From contig NC_081183.1 in NCBI RefSeq assembly GCF_029867415.1, forward strand, positions 11,280,404 through 11,344,403: 64,000 nt of DNA, read 5' to 3'. Below, one piece after another: positions 1 through 11,198 of the stretch (position 1 is the stretch's first letter; every line of letters starts with the position of its first letter). Below the pieces are notes generated by a model. It did no database searches. It saw only the letters and a list, made by a program, of their open reading frames with translations, and was not told the origin of the DNA. Source of the stretch: Vicia villosa. Lineage: Eukaryota > Streptophyta > Magnoliopsida > Fabales > Fabaceae. Both the position numbers and the translations under genes were made by a program.

Positions 1-1000
1 ATTTTAAGATACTCTTAGGATTTCACTAGTTGAAAGAAAGATATGTGAGTTATATTTATGTTAAGTGAATTATTTTTTGATTGTTTGAGGTAAGATATAT
101 GAATGATATTAAAAAAAATATTTTGATGTCTTCCATCTGTTTGATAAATTGCCTGATGCAGTTGTAATTAATGATTCCAATAAACATGTTTTTGTTTATT
201 TTCTAATTCGTCTTTTGGTTTTGAATTCTGATATGTAAAGGGTATGTTAACAACGGTATTCTAATGCCCGCAGATGAGAGGACAAAATATAGCCACTACT
301 AGGATCTTCATTAACAGGAGCCCGTGGAATCTTGAACGACGATGATTCATTTGAGGTAGCTATGCTACTTGAATTAGTTGAGGGAGCAATAAAGCAGAAG
401 AACAGAAATTAAAGTTTTCTCTGTTACATATATGTATTAGTTTATACATTAGCACTTATATGATAAGCGCTTTTGATGTTGACTAACTTCAATGTTTGTT
501 TTGTTTGGTTTTATTTGTTCATTCTTTTCCCATGTAATTGCATATTACATAAGGAGTTAATGGCTCTCACGGTATGTCTCTCTTTTCTTTAATCGTCATC
601 ATCATTGTCATTTGAATTCTTTCAAAACTGAATAAGGGTTGATTTGATTATAAAATATGTTACTTTTTTTTTGTTGCAGATGAGTGGATGAGATCTTGAA
701 GTATCGACTTTTCCCGTTGTGAAGAGTATTTTTACTTGGATAAAGGCTATACTTGTGTGTGATACATTCTAAATAAATTTGGTTTCCTTATAATGTCAAA
801 GAGCTCATGTTGTTCTATGTAGCATTTAAATCATTACATAAATCACTAGCTTTGGTATATTTGGTATATCGGTATCTAATTCTATATCATTCTTTTACTT
901 TATCTCATGATTTAAAAATAGTCAAGTTAGGCTTGCAATGCTATGCTACTGCCAACTGTTGCATTAATCTTAATTTTTATAGTTTCTTCATTCTTCTGTT
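1..1000 (+). other. Unassigned region with splice-like signals, possible 3' end of a transcription unit
   Basis: No coding region here is recognisable. There are several well-formed splice-like junctions on the plus strand: an acceptor ending in cccgcag near 272, a donor acg|gtatgt near 571 and an acceptor ttgttgcag near 679. They are followed by an AT-rich tail. This could be the 3' end or a UTR of a gene that starts before the window, or a decayed gene. The short open frames (for example 807-1019) have no recognisable family and look like chance. Confidence 0.2.
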
Positions 1001-2140
1001 GTTTTTTATAAGACCATAAAACACCAATTTAAGTTGAATTTGCATAATGAAAGTGGTTACGTTTTTAGAGATTGTTGAAAGTTGGCATGGACTACTTGAT
1101 TGGTAAAATAATTTAATACTTCCTTTTCTGTTAAGATCCTCTTAATTCTGTCTAACTTAGATGAGTTGTATTTTCTTCCACAAGTTAAATAAATTTCATC
1201 GCATTGAACAACATGGATTTGGAAGAATATCTGGTTTTTTCATTCAAGATAATGTTAAACTTGGTGATGTTATTGTCAAGGAGGTGCCGAGTGTTTCTTT
1301 ATCTACGAGTTATTGTTTCCAATGTAAAATGATGTTTTTGTGTATTTTAAGGTTTTTTTCAATGTTTGTGATGCAAAGTGGTTCATATAGAAGATTCTGG
1401 TGACAAGTAAAGTGTCATGAATCTTTATATTCAGATTGAATTCCAAGAGGGTATTGTTCCTGATACTCTTTATTATGCAGAAACTTCGTTTCTGTTGATA
1501 CCTTGCTTGCTATTTGCCACAAAGTTTCCTATTAATCATATTTAACCTATGATGTTTTTGTTCTTGACATTCGTGTATAGATTGAAATACATGCAAATTA
1601 TATTCAAATTTCAATGATACATATTTACTTAATGTAATGCACCACTAGCAAGTGATGGAAGGTGTACTATTTTATTTACTAGTTGCATAATTGCTTTGTA
1701 AAGTTAATATTCATATTTGAAATCAATATTCATAGTGCTTTGGAACATTAAATTAATTAATTTTATTTTTAAGTGTACTTAGGAAAATGATGATATGATG
1801 GATTCGAAAAAAATTTGGAAGTTTGGAAGTTCATATCCTTATTAACTTCATTAAGGGCTTCAGAAGGGACCCACTAATTTTTGGCGCCTTTAGAGAAATG
1901 ATCCAAAGAACATAATCATCGTTGCTGGTCCGTGCACTCAGTTTGATCGACGGCGGTAGTAGAAACAACCCAAAATTCTTCACAGGAAAGAGAAAAATAT
2001 GCTTAACCAAGAAGTAATTGGATTTAAACAACTTCCATCTTTTGATATAGACCTTGAAGACTAGGTTTTTGGCATGATAATGAGAAATAAGCATGTAACC
2101 AACAACACCCTTCAAAATGGGACATACTTCAAAAAGGTTT
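1000..2140. other. AT-rich intergenic DNA, nothing recognised
   Basis: The stretch has only short open frames of low complexity (about 80-94 codons). None shows a domain I recognise. I see no clear inverted termini or direct repeats. Confidence 0.3.
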
Positions 2141-3385
2141 AAAAAGAGATCTCAATAAATTGAAACTCGCCTTCCCTGGTATTCATATTAGTATTGGAAT
2201 ACTCAAACGAAACCCCAAGCACCAGGATGGAGTCGCAAAGGGGGAATAGATAGATGTTCAAAAACCTCATACTCGAAAGAGGTTAGCAAAAGAAGAACGC
2301 CCTATTCTAAAAAAATGCAGGAGTAAAAAGGGATAGAGCGCCTTTCAAACTTGAGAAATATTATTTTCTCGCCTGGAGCCGATAAAATGCCCCAATTGAA
2401 GGGAGCCCCTAATTCTAAATAACTATACGACCTTTATTTCCCTTGAACAAAAGCAGATTTATCGGCTAAATACTCTGGTTCGACCCAACCGCTGCGATTG
2501 TCGCCATCAAGCTAATTAGTCAAGCGAAGAACAAGGTTCACTAAACGGAGCATAGCGATACGAAGAGAATAAACGAGTATGTGGTAACAACGGGAAAGGA
2601 GAAATTGAAGAATAACACCTAAACTCTTGTAAGAAAAAGGGGAAAACGAAGATTAACGGTTCAGATCAAATAATGAGGGAAAAATCCGAGGGTAACCGAC
2701 ATCTTGTCCCATTAATTTGTACAAAGTAAGAAAACACTTGAGTATCCTAGGTAGGGTAATCGATTTCTAACCCGCATGCCTAGGGTGACATGTTAGCGCT
2801 TAAAAGTGACAATGGTTCAGTGACAAGAAAATATTAAATGCGCTTGTCCCTTATTGCTTCTGCGATATACTCAAAACATTTCTATTTTAAGAAAGCGGCC
2901 GAGACAAGTCTTCCATAAATCTGGTTGCATCCACTAAAGTATTCTTGGTATCCGAGACACCCGACAAGTTTTGGGGGCAACTCTTCTACTTCTAGGACGA
3001 ACATATCTCTCTCGAGATGACCACCATGAGATAAATTACCCCATACTGAAACTTACCAACCGAATGCACTGACGAGTTTCCAAAAGCTTCTCTTGACCAG
3101 GAGACTATTCTATACCTCACTGCAGAAGATCTAAACCTGAGACGCATCTAACTGTCCTTCGCATTTCGTGCCTGAAAGATAGCAAGGTCATTACTCCTCT
3201 CACATATATAAGGAATGACTCCACTTCAAATAACAAATTTCAAACACAATTTGAACACTCTTTACTCATTCACATACTAACTTGAGCGTTAAAATATTAA
3301 CATTATAGGTACACTCTCACTCCGCTGCACCAGAAGCATTACTCGACTTCCGCATCTCACTCTATTTTTTATTGTAGAACAAAAC
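2140..3385 (+). repeat. Decayed Ty3/gypsy-type LTR segment (leader-like 3' part)
   Basis: The segment is less AT-rich than its surroundings and has no coding region. Near 3200 there is a TATA-like catatataagg. Near 3280-3350 follow the phrases ttgagcgttaaaatattaac and caccagaagc. The same phrases, diverged, recur near 44870-44920 and 59860-59930, in each case downstream of a TATA-like box. This is how the R/U5 part of plant gypsy LTRs looks. Ends and target duplication could not be set, so the limits are approximate and the class is inferred. Confidence 0.4.
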
Positions 3386-3673
3386 TTTTTTTTTTAATAA
3401 AGATAACAAATTAAAGAAACCTTATTTAACCCACTTTGCACGCCTAGTACTTTAAAATTTTATGGATGACTTTTATAGAAGTTTATTCAAGTTTTAACAA
3501 GTTTTTGGTCTACCACGATCTAAGTCATATTAGTTTAATTGAAAAATATAATTAATCTCATATTAAAAACAAAAATAAATTTATTTTAACTGTTTTGTTT
3601 TATAAATATTAAATACTTTTTTTATTGAAATGAAGGGAATAGATAATTATTATCCTTTATCTATTCATCTATA

Positions 3674-3902
3674 AATTCTTCTGAAACTTTTTTTTTGGTA
3701 TAAACCGGGGTATCCTCTGCGCGCAACTGCAGAGACTAATCCCTCGAGCCGGGTAGGACCATATAGGCGGTAAAGCTCTCCCTCAAGAGATTTAACACTG
3801 CTGCATGCCCAGGGCCGGGATCGAACCCAGGACCTCTGGTTAAGCTGGAAGAGATCCTTGCCATCTCACCCAAGTGCTCTTGGGTAATTCTTCTGAAACT
3901 TT
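3674..3902. repeat. 17-bp target-site duplication flanking the SINE
   Basis: The exact direct repeat aattcttctgaaacttt occurs at 3674-3690 and again at 3886-3902, immediately on either side of the SINE. This is the duplication expected from LINE-machinery retroposition. Confidence 0.85.
3691..3885 (-). mobile_element. tRNA-derived SINE (Au-like), complete, minus strand
   Basis: Read on the minus strand, the 195-bp element begins acccaagagcacttgggtga. It has an A-box-like stretch (tgggtgagatgg) near the 5' end and, about 50 bp further, a B-box ggttcgatccc (plus-strand gggatcgaacc near 3817-3827). These are the internal polymerase III promoter blocks of a tRNA-like head. The 3' end is an A run (T run at 3691-3696 on the plus strand). 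A perfect 17-bp duplication flanks it. It carries no protein and depends on LINE enzymes. The perfect duplication suggests a fairly recent insertion. Assignment to the Au family is from memory of its head sequence; SINE status is strongly supported. Confidence 0.85.
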
Positions 3903-4230
3903 ACTAATATGAAAAAAGCGAATATTATAGTGAATTTGGTTGAGTCTCTAATGGGGCATAATTAATGAGTTACTACTATGCAGGTGTTGATTGCTGTACA
4001 GAAATAACACCCACGTTCTTTGCATTTAAGAAACATAAAGTTGTTGGCTATATGTATTAAAGATCAATCAACTTACAATGGATATCTACTAAGGAATGTA
4101 AAGTGGCCTATTCTAAAATTTTGTTACAATTAAATTTTGATAATATATTTTATTTCATTTGGATATATTTGCAATTACATATACTATTTTTGATCATTCA
4201 TAATCTTATAATTTAGAAATAAGACTCTAA
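3903..4230. other. AT-rich spacer, nothing recognised
   Basis: Low-complexity AT-rich DNA without a convincing open frame or repeat termini. Confidence 0.3.
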
Positions 4231-4465
4231 GTATAGATTTTATAGAGGATTCAAAGAAAAAGAGTCGAGAGAATCAAAAGAGCTCTCCTTTTGGAAGAGG
4301 TGGCGAACTCACACGATTTTGTGATCAAATTAAGTTAGGTGTTAGATACCAATTCGGCGTCTAAGAATCATACCGGTTAATAAGTTCGCCTAATTTCGTA
4401 GTCGAATAAGTTAAGGGCGGAATGCAAGCATGGTATCAATAAACCATTCGCAGTCATGAGGTGCG
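4230..4465. repeat. Diverged direct repeat, copy 1 (partner at 7045-7275)
   Basis: The stretch shares a series of phrases in the same order with 7045-7275: aaagagtcgagagaa / aaagagtcaagagaa, then gataagtt-like, aagaatcat, and a terminal cgcagtcatg / cgtagtcatg. The two may be the LTRs of a decayed ~3-kb element or copies of one dispersed repeat. No target duplication was found. Confidence 0.35.
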
Positions 4466-4684
4466 CGGAACTCTCTCCTCGCCTGCCCAGTCCTCTGTTT
4501 CCAATTAGAATTAGTCGGAGGAACGCGTCCAGCACGTAACACTGATCGGTACCAATCTTATCAGCAGCCGCCTGAGCCCGAGCATCGGCTCTATCAATGG
4601 TCCGACCCGCAACATTACCATCTCTACCTCTAGTCCGCGCAGAAAAAAAATTAAAAATATAAGAAAAATAACATTTAAAAAAAA

Positions 4685-4920
4685 TAGAAATATCAGAAAT
4701 TGTACCGGAAATTTCAAAATATTTGGTATTTTTATAATTTTATAAAGATACCGGAAATTGTGAAATTTCCGGTATAAAATACCAGATATTTTAAAATTTC
4801 CGATAGAAAATACCGGAAATTTCACAATTTCCGATACAAACTACCGGAAATTTCATAAAATCTATCGAAAACTTACTTGTTTTCGCCAAATTTCTGGTAT
4901 CACCCACAGATTTGAAAATT
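4685..4920. repeat. TACCGGAAATTTC palindrome array
   Basis: At least seven copies of taccggaaatt and its reverse complement aatttccggta (with variants) are packed into about 230 bp, for example near 4750-4770, 4800-4830 and 4840-4855. The array can fold into several alternative hairpins. The minus-strand open frames across it (4511-4982) are by-products and show the same peptide period. Subterminal palindrome arrays of this style also occur in the Mutator-like element at 7719-10852, but with a different core. No element ends were found. Confidence 0.55.
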
Positions 4921-4984
4921 CCGATGGCATAAGGAAACAATATTAGTAATGTTGTCACCGTTAAGCTTAGACAAGAGAACATCA

Positions 4985-6760
4985 GTTAACGGTCGTTATG
5001 CGCGTTACACCTAGATGAGGTAAAAGTATTATTAACCAACATAAATATAGTAATAATCATAGGGAGAAAGAGGAAACTAGGGTATGAAAAGGTATAGAAG
5101 GCAGGGAAAAATGATCGAATCATAAGCAATACAAAAAACGGAGACTTTGTTGGATATACGATCAATAAAGCTATAAACAATGTACATTTTTCCAGTGCAT
5201 TGGCACTCACCGTAGAGTTCGATAAAATTTTCCTCATCTTCAAAAAAATCCATTACAAAATTATTTTTTCTCAATGGTGAGAAATACCACAAGCAATAAC
5301 AACGATGATCAGTGTTTTGTAACAAAAATGTTGGCCGCCTTGAAAAAATTGTTGCGCAAAAATGAAGTTTTGTAGGGTGATGTGCAAAACTTGCAGCAAA
5401 CACAACATCAACCAACCGTTCTTAAGGAATATGAGGAGTTTCTTGATCCTCAATCTCTTTCAGTTAAAGTCTTAGATGTGTATGTCCATGAAGGTTTAAA
5501 ACTACCTCCATTAACACCTTTTAATAATAAAAGTGATCCTCAATAACACATTATTGCCCTCAATATCCAAATGACTATAATAGGTGTGGAAAATTCTCTA
5601 AAATGTAAGCTCTTAGAAGGAACTCTTGAGGAGACATCACTAAGGTGGTACATGAATTTGTTGAGGTTAACAACCTCTACTTCTACCTATTAGGTGTTAG
5701 TTCACCAAAGGTAATATGTATGAGTTCTTCTATAGTCATGATCTTTTCGAAACTAAGTTTTAAAAGGATTTTACATCAAGGTTTTGGACACTAATTACAT
5801 GCATTAATTGTGTGCTTAATAAGTCCTTAACAATATTGTATCTCAAAATAGGAGTTACAAGAGTTACAAAATCATAAAAGGGATCCAAAGCTCAAACTTC
5901 GTAACTGTCCAGACTACTGACACGGTCAGTGTCAGGTGACACGGGATGACCATGTCAGCCTCTGGTGCTTCATATGGTGATGAGTTTTTGGGGAGAACAC
6001 GATCTGTGTCATGGGACGCGGGCTGGTCGTATTTGTCTATGACTTGTATTAAAAATGGTCCTTTGTGCGGTCTTTGACTCTTTATCGTCCTGATTCGCTG
6101 TATGAACTTCTTATTGACTGAGAACATGAAAACAAAACAAAAACACATAAAAATGAACTTTAACATTAAATACACACAAGAAATGATATAGAAAACAAGC
6201 AAGAAGATACATACATTTACCACATATTAAGAAGCATCTTCAATATAACTAGATAAACTCTCATATCCCTCAAGTCTACCTTTCTATCGCCCTATTTTAA
6301 ATTGTTCACACATTAAATTCGTAACTCACACATCTCTGAATTCATTTTTGGTTGAACCACTTTCCCCTAAAGAATCACAATCCCTAATAAATATCATGTC
6401 TGGATAAATAAAAAGGAAAAAGATGATAAAAAGAAAAACTCCAGAGCGAAAGAGGAAAAAAAGATTTAAAAAAGTGTTTTTTTCTTCACTGAGATTGAAG
6501 GAGGAAAATCAATGTAGTGAAAAGAAAGCAGAGAATATAAAGCTTTATAAATTGAGGCTCTAAAAAATATGGTCAAAAGAGTAAAATTTCATTATAGGCT
6601 ATTGATACTAAAGACTGAAACCATAGTTGTATAGGTCGCAAGGTCGTAATCATTACGCTAGTTTAAAGTAGAATATATAACATTCACAATAACCCAACAT
6701 AATAACACAATAATGGTTGAAACTGATTAGAAGAAAAAGGTAAAATAGTTTATCCCTACA
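4985..6760. other. Unassigned degenerate DNA
   Basis: Short overlapping minus-strand frames (5077-5415, 5864-6223 and others) show no domain I recognise. The mixed composition and broken frames suggest old transposon remains, but nothing specific could be supported. Confidence 0.25.
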
Positions 6761-6764
6761 TGTA

Positions 6765-7040
6765 TCGTGCTTTGGGGACCATGTACCAATATGCCTATAT
6801 AGACCTTCGTAAGCCTGATTTCTTTATAATCCAAAGCATTTCGCCCCTTACAAGCCTCATGTTTGGGGGACTATGTACTAGTATGCTTGCCGACCTCTAT
6901 ATTCCTAGTTTCCTTATAAGTCAAAACATTTCACCCGTATAGGTCTTGTACATGGGGAGGGGGACTACGTACTATTATGTCTATATCAACCTCTATATGC
7001 CTTGTTTCCTTATAAGTCAAAACACATACCGACCTCTGCA
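6765..7040 (+). repeat. Imperfect tandem repeat, ~90-95-bp unit, three copies
   Basis: Three successive units begin with ggggaccatgtaccaatatg (near 6775), gggggactatgtactagtat (near 6866) and gggggactacgtactattat (near 6960). Each continues with a gacctctatat..cctt..ttccttataagtc tail followed by aaaacatttc-like sequence. The frame at 6760-6942 only reflects the repeat. Confidence 0.6.
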
Positions 7041-7044
7041 CTCC

Positions 7045-7275
7045 AAGGATAGAGCTCTATGAAAAAGAGTCAAGAGAACCACAATAATTCCCATAGGTGG
7101 AGAGCTAGCTCGATCTCGTGATTAGCTTAAGCTAAGGGCCATGTATGAGTTTGAATTCATTGAGTCATTCCTCTTAAATAAGGTCGCCCAATCTCATGAT
7201 CTGATAAGTTATAGACAAAATGCAAACCCAATCTGATAACTAAGAATCATCCGTAGTCATGCATAAAACTAACAA
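7045..7275. repeat. Diverged direct repeat, copy 2 (partner at 4230-4465)
   Basis: See the partner entry: shared ordered phrases around aaagagtcaagagaa, gataagtta, aagaatcat and gtagtcatg. Function unknown. Confidence 0.35.
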
Positions 7276-7558
7276 AACTACAACCCATGTAAGGTTTTTT
7301 AAATACATATGTATTATAAAATTTATCGTTCAATAGTCAGTTATAATATTTAAATCATGTTTATAAAATATAAAATTAATCCAAAATTATTTAATATATC
7401 AATAAAATATATGAATAATAAATGTTTTATGAATTTTTACTAAATTGATTAATCTTGATATATTTCATTCGCATATAAGTTATTTATGATGGTTGTATAA
7501 AATTTTATAGATGAGAGATAATACTAGTGTTATATCCAACAATATTATTTTTTACATG

Positions 7559-7562
<4 letters not shown>

Positions 7563-7633
<71 letters not shown>
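7563..7633. repeat. (AT)n microsatellite
   Basis: About 35 uninterrupted AT dinucleotides lie just left of the PMD-carrying Mutator-like element. Confidence 0.95.
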
Positions 7634-7636
<3 letters not shown>

Positions 7637-7718
7637 TATATATTATAATAGTAGTTTTCTATCCAAAACCATTAATTTTGTCATGTGCATAGGAAAAATT
7701 ATTAGATATATCTTATAT

Positions 7719-10700
7719 GAATTTTTCTTTGGCCACCTCCCTATGGGGGTGACCCCAGCGAAAATCCCAAAATACCCCTGCTTCGGAAATGAACTTCCGA
7801 AGCGCTTTTTTTTTAAAAAAATTTCCTTAATTCGGAAGTGCATCTCCGAAAACACCTCATGGGGGGTGTCTGCGGAGATGAACTTCCGAAAACACCTTTG
7901 TTCAGATTTTGGGGGGTTTCGGAAGTTCATTTCCGAATTATGCAGAAACTGTGTTTTTTTTATGTTTTTTCTAAAACAGTCTCGCATTTTAATTAAACGT
8001 AAACGCCAAATAAAATAAGCAATAGATAAACTGAAAATACTAATATGATAAATAAACAAAAAAAAATACTAATCCGATGAAAATAATATATACAAACCGA
8101 AAAAAATAAAAATAGTGTGCTAAAGATACAATCCGATAACAAAAAATATATATACCCGACCACTACTGGGTGTGCCTAAACCTCTCGCCCTGAGACCTCC
8201 TCTGCCGCCTGTATGTCGCCGCACGGTCCGCATCAGTGACGATCATCTCCATCACGGCGACTGCCTCTGGACCGCCCCGCTCCACGATACCTCGACCCAA
8301 CGCGTCCCGCCCAAGCATCGATATCCGCTGGCAGATCGGCATGAGATTAATGGCGCGATCATCCTCGGCCTGCTGGTTCTCCAGGATCTCCTCGTGTGCT
8401 GGCCTAGGAGCGCCGGGAATGTCGGGTCTCAGAAGAGGATGTGACACCCGGTAGAACCATGTGACGTATCCCTCCTCACTGTGCCAGTCCTGGGTGACCC
8501 GAGTGAGACGGTACTCCAGCGGTACCACATGATCCTCCCAATGCTCCCATATGGCAGTGAGCTGCACTCGGGTCATAGTGTCGGGAGCATCCTCAAAGGG
8601 TGACTTGGGTATCCGCTGCACGAATCCGAACTGACGCATGCACCCCTCATGGAGATATCGAACCATGATGCCGGTCCCGCAAGCCAACCAGCCAGAATAA
8701 AGTGCAATGCCGTCAAAGGGGACAATCTGAGCGTAGTCGATGAACGGCCTCCAGGTGACGTCGTCGTGCAGAGTGCGGTCCAGGTATCCACGGTATGGTC
8801 CCACCGCATCGTTCCCCCTCTGGAGATCGTATTTGGCGGCCCTAGGCAAGACGTCCACGTACGCAGGATCGAGGTGGTAGCCGTGGATGCGGGAGAAGTA
8901 GGAGATGATCCAGCTCTGAAACAGAAACAAGATAATGTATTAAAATTAAATACGAAACATATATAAATAAATAAATACGATAATGTATTAAAATAAAACG
9001 TACCGTAAGCAGTGTGCAGGATCCGACCAACTGCCTCGTCCTCCAGTTGGAGGCCTCATTCAGCTTCTGGTAGAGATATGCCAGAGTAGCTGACCCCCAG
9101 TTCCACTGGTGAACGGTATCCAGGTCCATGAAATAGCGGAGGTAGGCCACGTCGACGTACCTGGCACTCTTGTCCACAAAGCATGCAGCGCCTACCACAT
9201 GCATGTACCAGCACCGGAGAGCGCAGCCGCGGTGGTACTCCCTGAATAGGTCGTTACCCTCCTGCTCGGCCTCGGCCGCCGCGTCCAGGTGGAACTCAAA
9301 ATAGAGGCTCAGTGTGTTGAACCGGACATGACACCCAGAAGTCGAGACGCACTCCAGGTGAGCAACCTCGTGTGGCATGCCCAAATAGTGCATCATCCAC
9401 TCAATGGCCTCGACCCTCTGGATCCTGGAGTGGTCCAACAGCCACCCCCTGATGGGCAGGTGGAGAAGACACTGGACGTCATGCAAGGTGATCGTCAACT
9501 CCCCCACCGACAAGTGGAAAGAAGACGTCTCCTTGTGCCAGCGCTCCACAAATGCCCCCTGCATGCCGGTGCTGATGGTGGTGTACCCGGTCATGCAGAG
9601 CCCGCTAAGCCCTGAACCTCGCACATGGTCGTTAAACCACTGAGCTGATGGTTTAAACAGACCGAAAATCTTCCTGGAGTGGTTCACCATTTTCAATGGC
9701 TCTCTCTCCTGTTACAAAAAAAAACAAATAAGCGAGAAATAAACGGTAAAATTATAAAAAATGGTGACAAATAAACGGCTAAGTTAAAAAAAATACCTCT
9801 CCCTCCCAGATCCGCCGAGCGACGTGATCCTGGTAGTGAATCAGCAGGGAAGTGTCAAAAGGCCCTCCCGGATAGCTATCCACCTCCTGCTCCTCCTCCT
9901 CCCCGACTGGAGGGTCAACATCCGGTATCACCTCCTCCTCATCCTCATCCTCCTCCTCTCGCTGGCGGGAAGAAGATACCCGAGCCAGCCTACTCCTAGA
10001 GCCTGAAGCAGATGAACTATCCACCAAGTCCTGTGGAACGTGCACACGGCGTCCCCGGCCCCGCCCGCGTGTCGACGCCAGCTGCGCCGCCGCCCGCTCG
10101 CGTCTAGCCGACGCAGTCTGGGACTCCCTGCCCTGTCTGATGCGTGCTGGCTGGTTGCCTGACATGTTCCTGTAAACAATCGAAATCGATTAATACGCGA
10201 GACAAATGGAAAAAAAATGCACTTCTGATACAGTTCGGAAGTTCATTTCCGAAACTGGGATGAAGGTGTTTTCGGAAATGAACTTCCGAAACACCCCTGC
10301 GCAGAGCTTTTCTGCAACCTACAATGGCAGACCCCAAAATCAAACTTTAAACCTATGTCTACACATTCTAAACATCCTAAATACCAGTACAAACCTAACC
10401 TAATACATATTTTCCTATTTGTAAACACCCTAATATCAATTTTAAGCATAGATCTAAAACTCAAAATGCTTACCGATTGAAGAGGTTGGAGTGCTTTTTA
10501 ATGTAGTATAGGAAGCTTGTTGGAGCCTTTGATGTTGCCTTGGAACTGGTTTGCACAAAAATCTCTTTGGGGTTGAGTTTGAAGAAGATTAGGGTAAATG
10601 ATTTGGGGGAGGGGGCTGTTTTGCTTAATCTGCAAAACGCGCAGTATTTCGGAAATGAACTTCCGAAATGGTGTTTTCGGAAATGCATTTCCGAAATAAG

Positions 10701-10852
10701 TTAAATTTTTCAAAAAAAAAGGCGCTTTCGGAGATGCATCTCCGAAAACACCTTTTTCTTACATTTCAGAAATACATTTCCGAAGTCAGGGGTAGTTTGG
10801 GTTTTTCACCAGAGGTGGGCTAGAGAGTTGGGAGGTTGGCAAAGAAATTTTC
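7719..10852 (-). mobile_element. Mutator-like element carrying a plant-mobile-domain gene (no transposase)
   Basis: This is a 3134-bp element with inverted ends: the left end gaatttttctttggccacct and, on the opposite strand, the right end gaaaatttctttgccaacct. Similarity continues through ccaaa/ctacccctg and into arrays of a 20-bp palindrome, ttcggaaatgaacttccgaa and variants. These sit at 7782, 7831, 7871 and 7918 on the left and at 10234, 10271, 10648, 10676, 10727 and 10765 on the right. A perfect 9-bp duplication flanks it. The only gene inside is the three-exon PMD gene; no MURA-like transposase frame is present, so movement would need enzyme from elsewhere. The intact ends and exact duplication suggest a recent insertion. 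Mutator class is inferred from duplication length and end structure. Confidence 0.8.
8163..10165 (-). CDS. Plant mobile domain (PMD / MAIN-like) protein, 608 aa, three exons
   Basis: Exons read on the minus strand are 10165-9797, 9708-9004 and 8915-8163 (stop). All junctions are phase 0 with GT..AG introns of 88 bp each. Exon 1 (123 aa) is a low-complexity head: an Arg/Ala/Gly-rich stretch including RGRGRGRR, then a Glu/Asp-rich acidic run. Exon 2 (235 aa) starts EREPLKMVNHSRKI and holds the PMD core: FVERWHKETSSFHLSVGE, ITLHDVQCLLHLPIRG and a Trp-rich block ending NWRTRQLVGSCTLLT. Exon 3 (250 aa) continues the domain with WIISYFSRIHG and VTWFYRVSHPLL. PMD proteins occur as host genes (MAIN, MAIL1 family; silencing and genome stability in Arabidopsis) and as cargo of transposons. 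Here the gene lies wholly inside a Mutator-like element on its own strand, so it is element cargo. No stop or frameshift interrupts 608 codons. Expression and function are unknown. Confidence 0.8.
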
Positions 10853-10917
10853 ATCTTATATATTGCCGCCCTAATTAAAAAACAATCGTTCACTCATTAC
10901 ACTTTTGTCAAATCATA

Positions 10918-11198
10918 CTCCCTCTGTTTTTTATTATAAGTCGTTTTAGACTTTTCACACAGTTTAAGAAAAATAATAATTGTTGTATGAAAATGAAAAA
11001 TTATGAAGGTTTTTACAAAATTATCCTTCATTAATGACATATGGAAGATAAATTTATATAATTGAAATGAGAGAGAATAATAAATATTTAAAGATATAAT
11101 AAGAAAAGTAGTATTAATTATTCATTGGAATTGTAAAGCGACTTATATTTAAATACAATTTTTTTTCCAAAATGACTTATAATAAAAAACGGAGGGAA
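10918..11198. mobile_element. Mariner/Stowaway-like MITE
   Basis: A 281-bp element has inverted ends: left ctccctctgttttttattat, right ending aataaaaaacggaggga. TA lies on both sides (10916-10917 and 11199-11200). The ends match the widespread plant CTCCCTCCGT...ACGGAGGGAG MITEs. It is non-coding and non-autonomous. Confidence 0.8.

Larger units (their letters stand above)
7710..10861. repeat. 9-bp target-site duplication of the PMD element
   Basis: The 9-mer atcttatat is present at 7710-7718 and identically at 10853-10861, directly abutting the inverted ends. Nine-bp duplications are diagnostic of Mutator-superfamily transposition. Confidence 0.85.

Noticed and set aside
4685..4920. CRISPR-like spacing of repeats
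   Set aside because: Plant nuclear context, irregular spacing, repeats in both orientations and no cas genes.
4511..4982. Minus-strand open frames with repeated FPV.SIGN..ISG.YRKF peptide
   Set aside because: They follow directly from the TACCGGAAATTTC nucleotide repeat and have no domain.
8172..9643. Plus-strand frames across the PMD gene
   Set aside because: Antisense shadows of the minus-strand exons, which show the family signature and splice sites.
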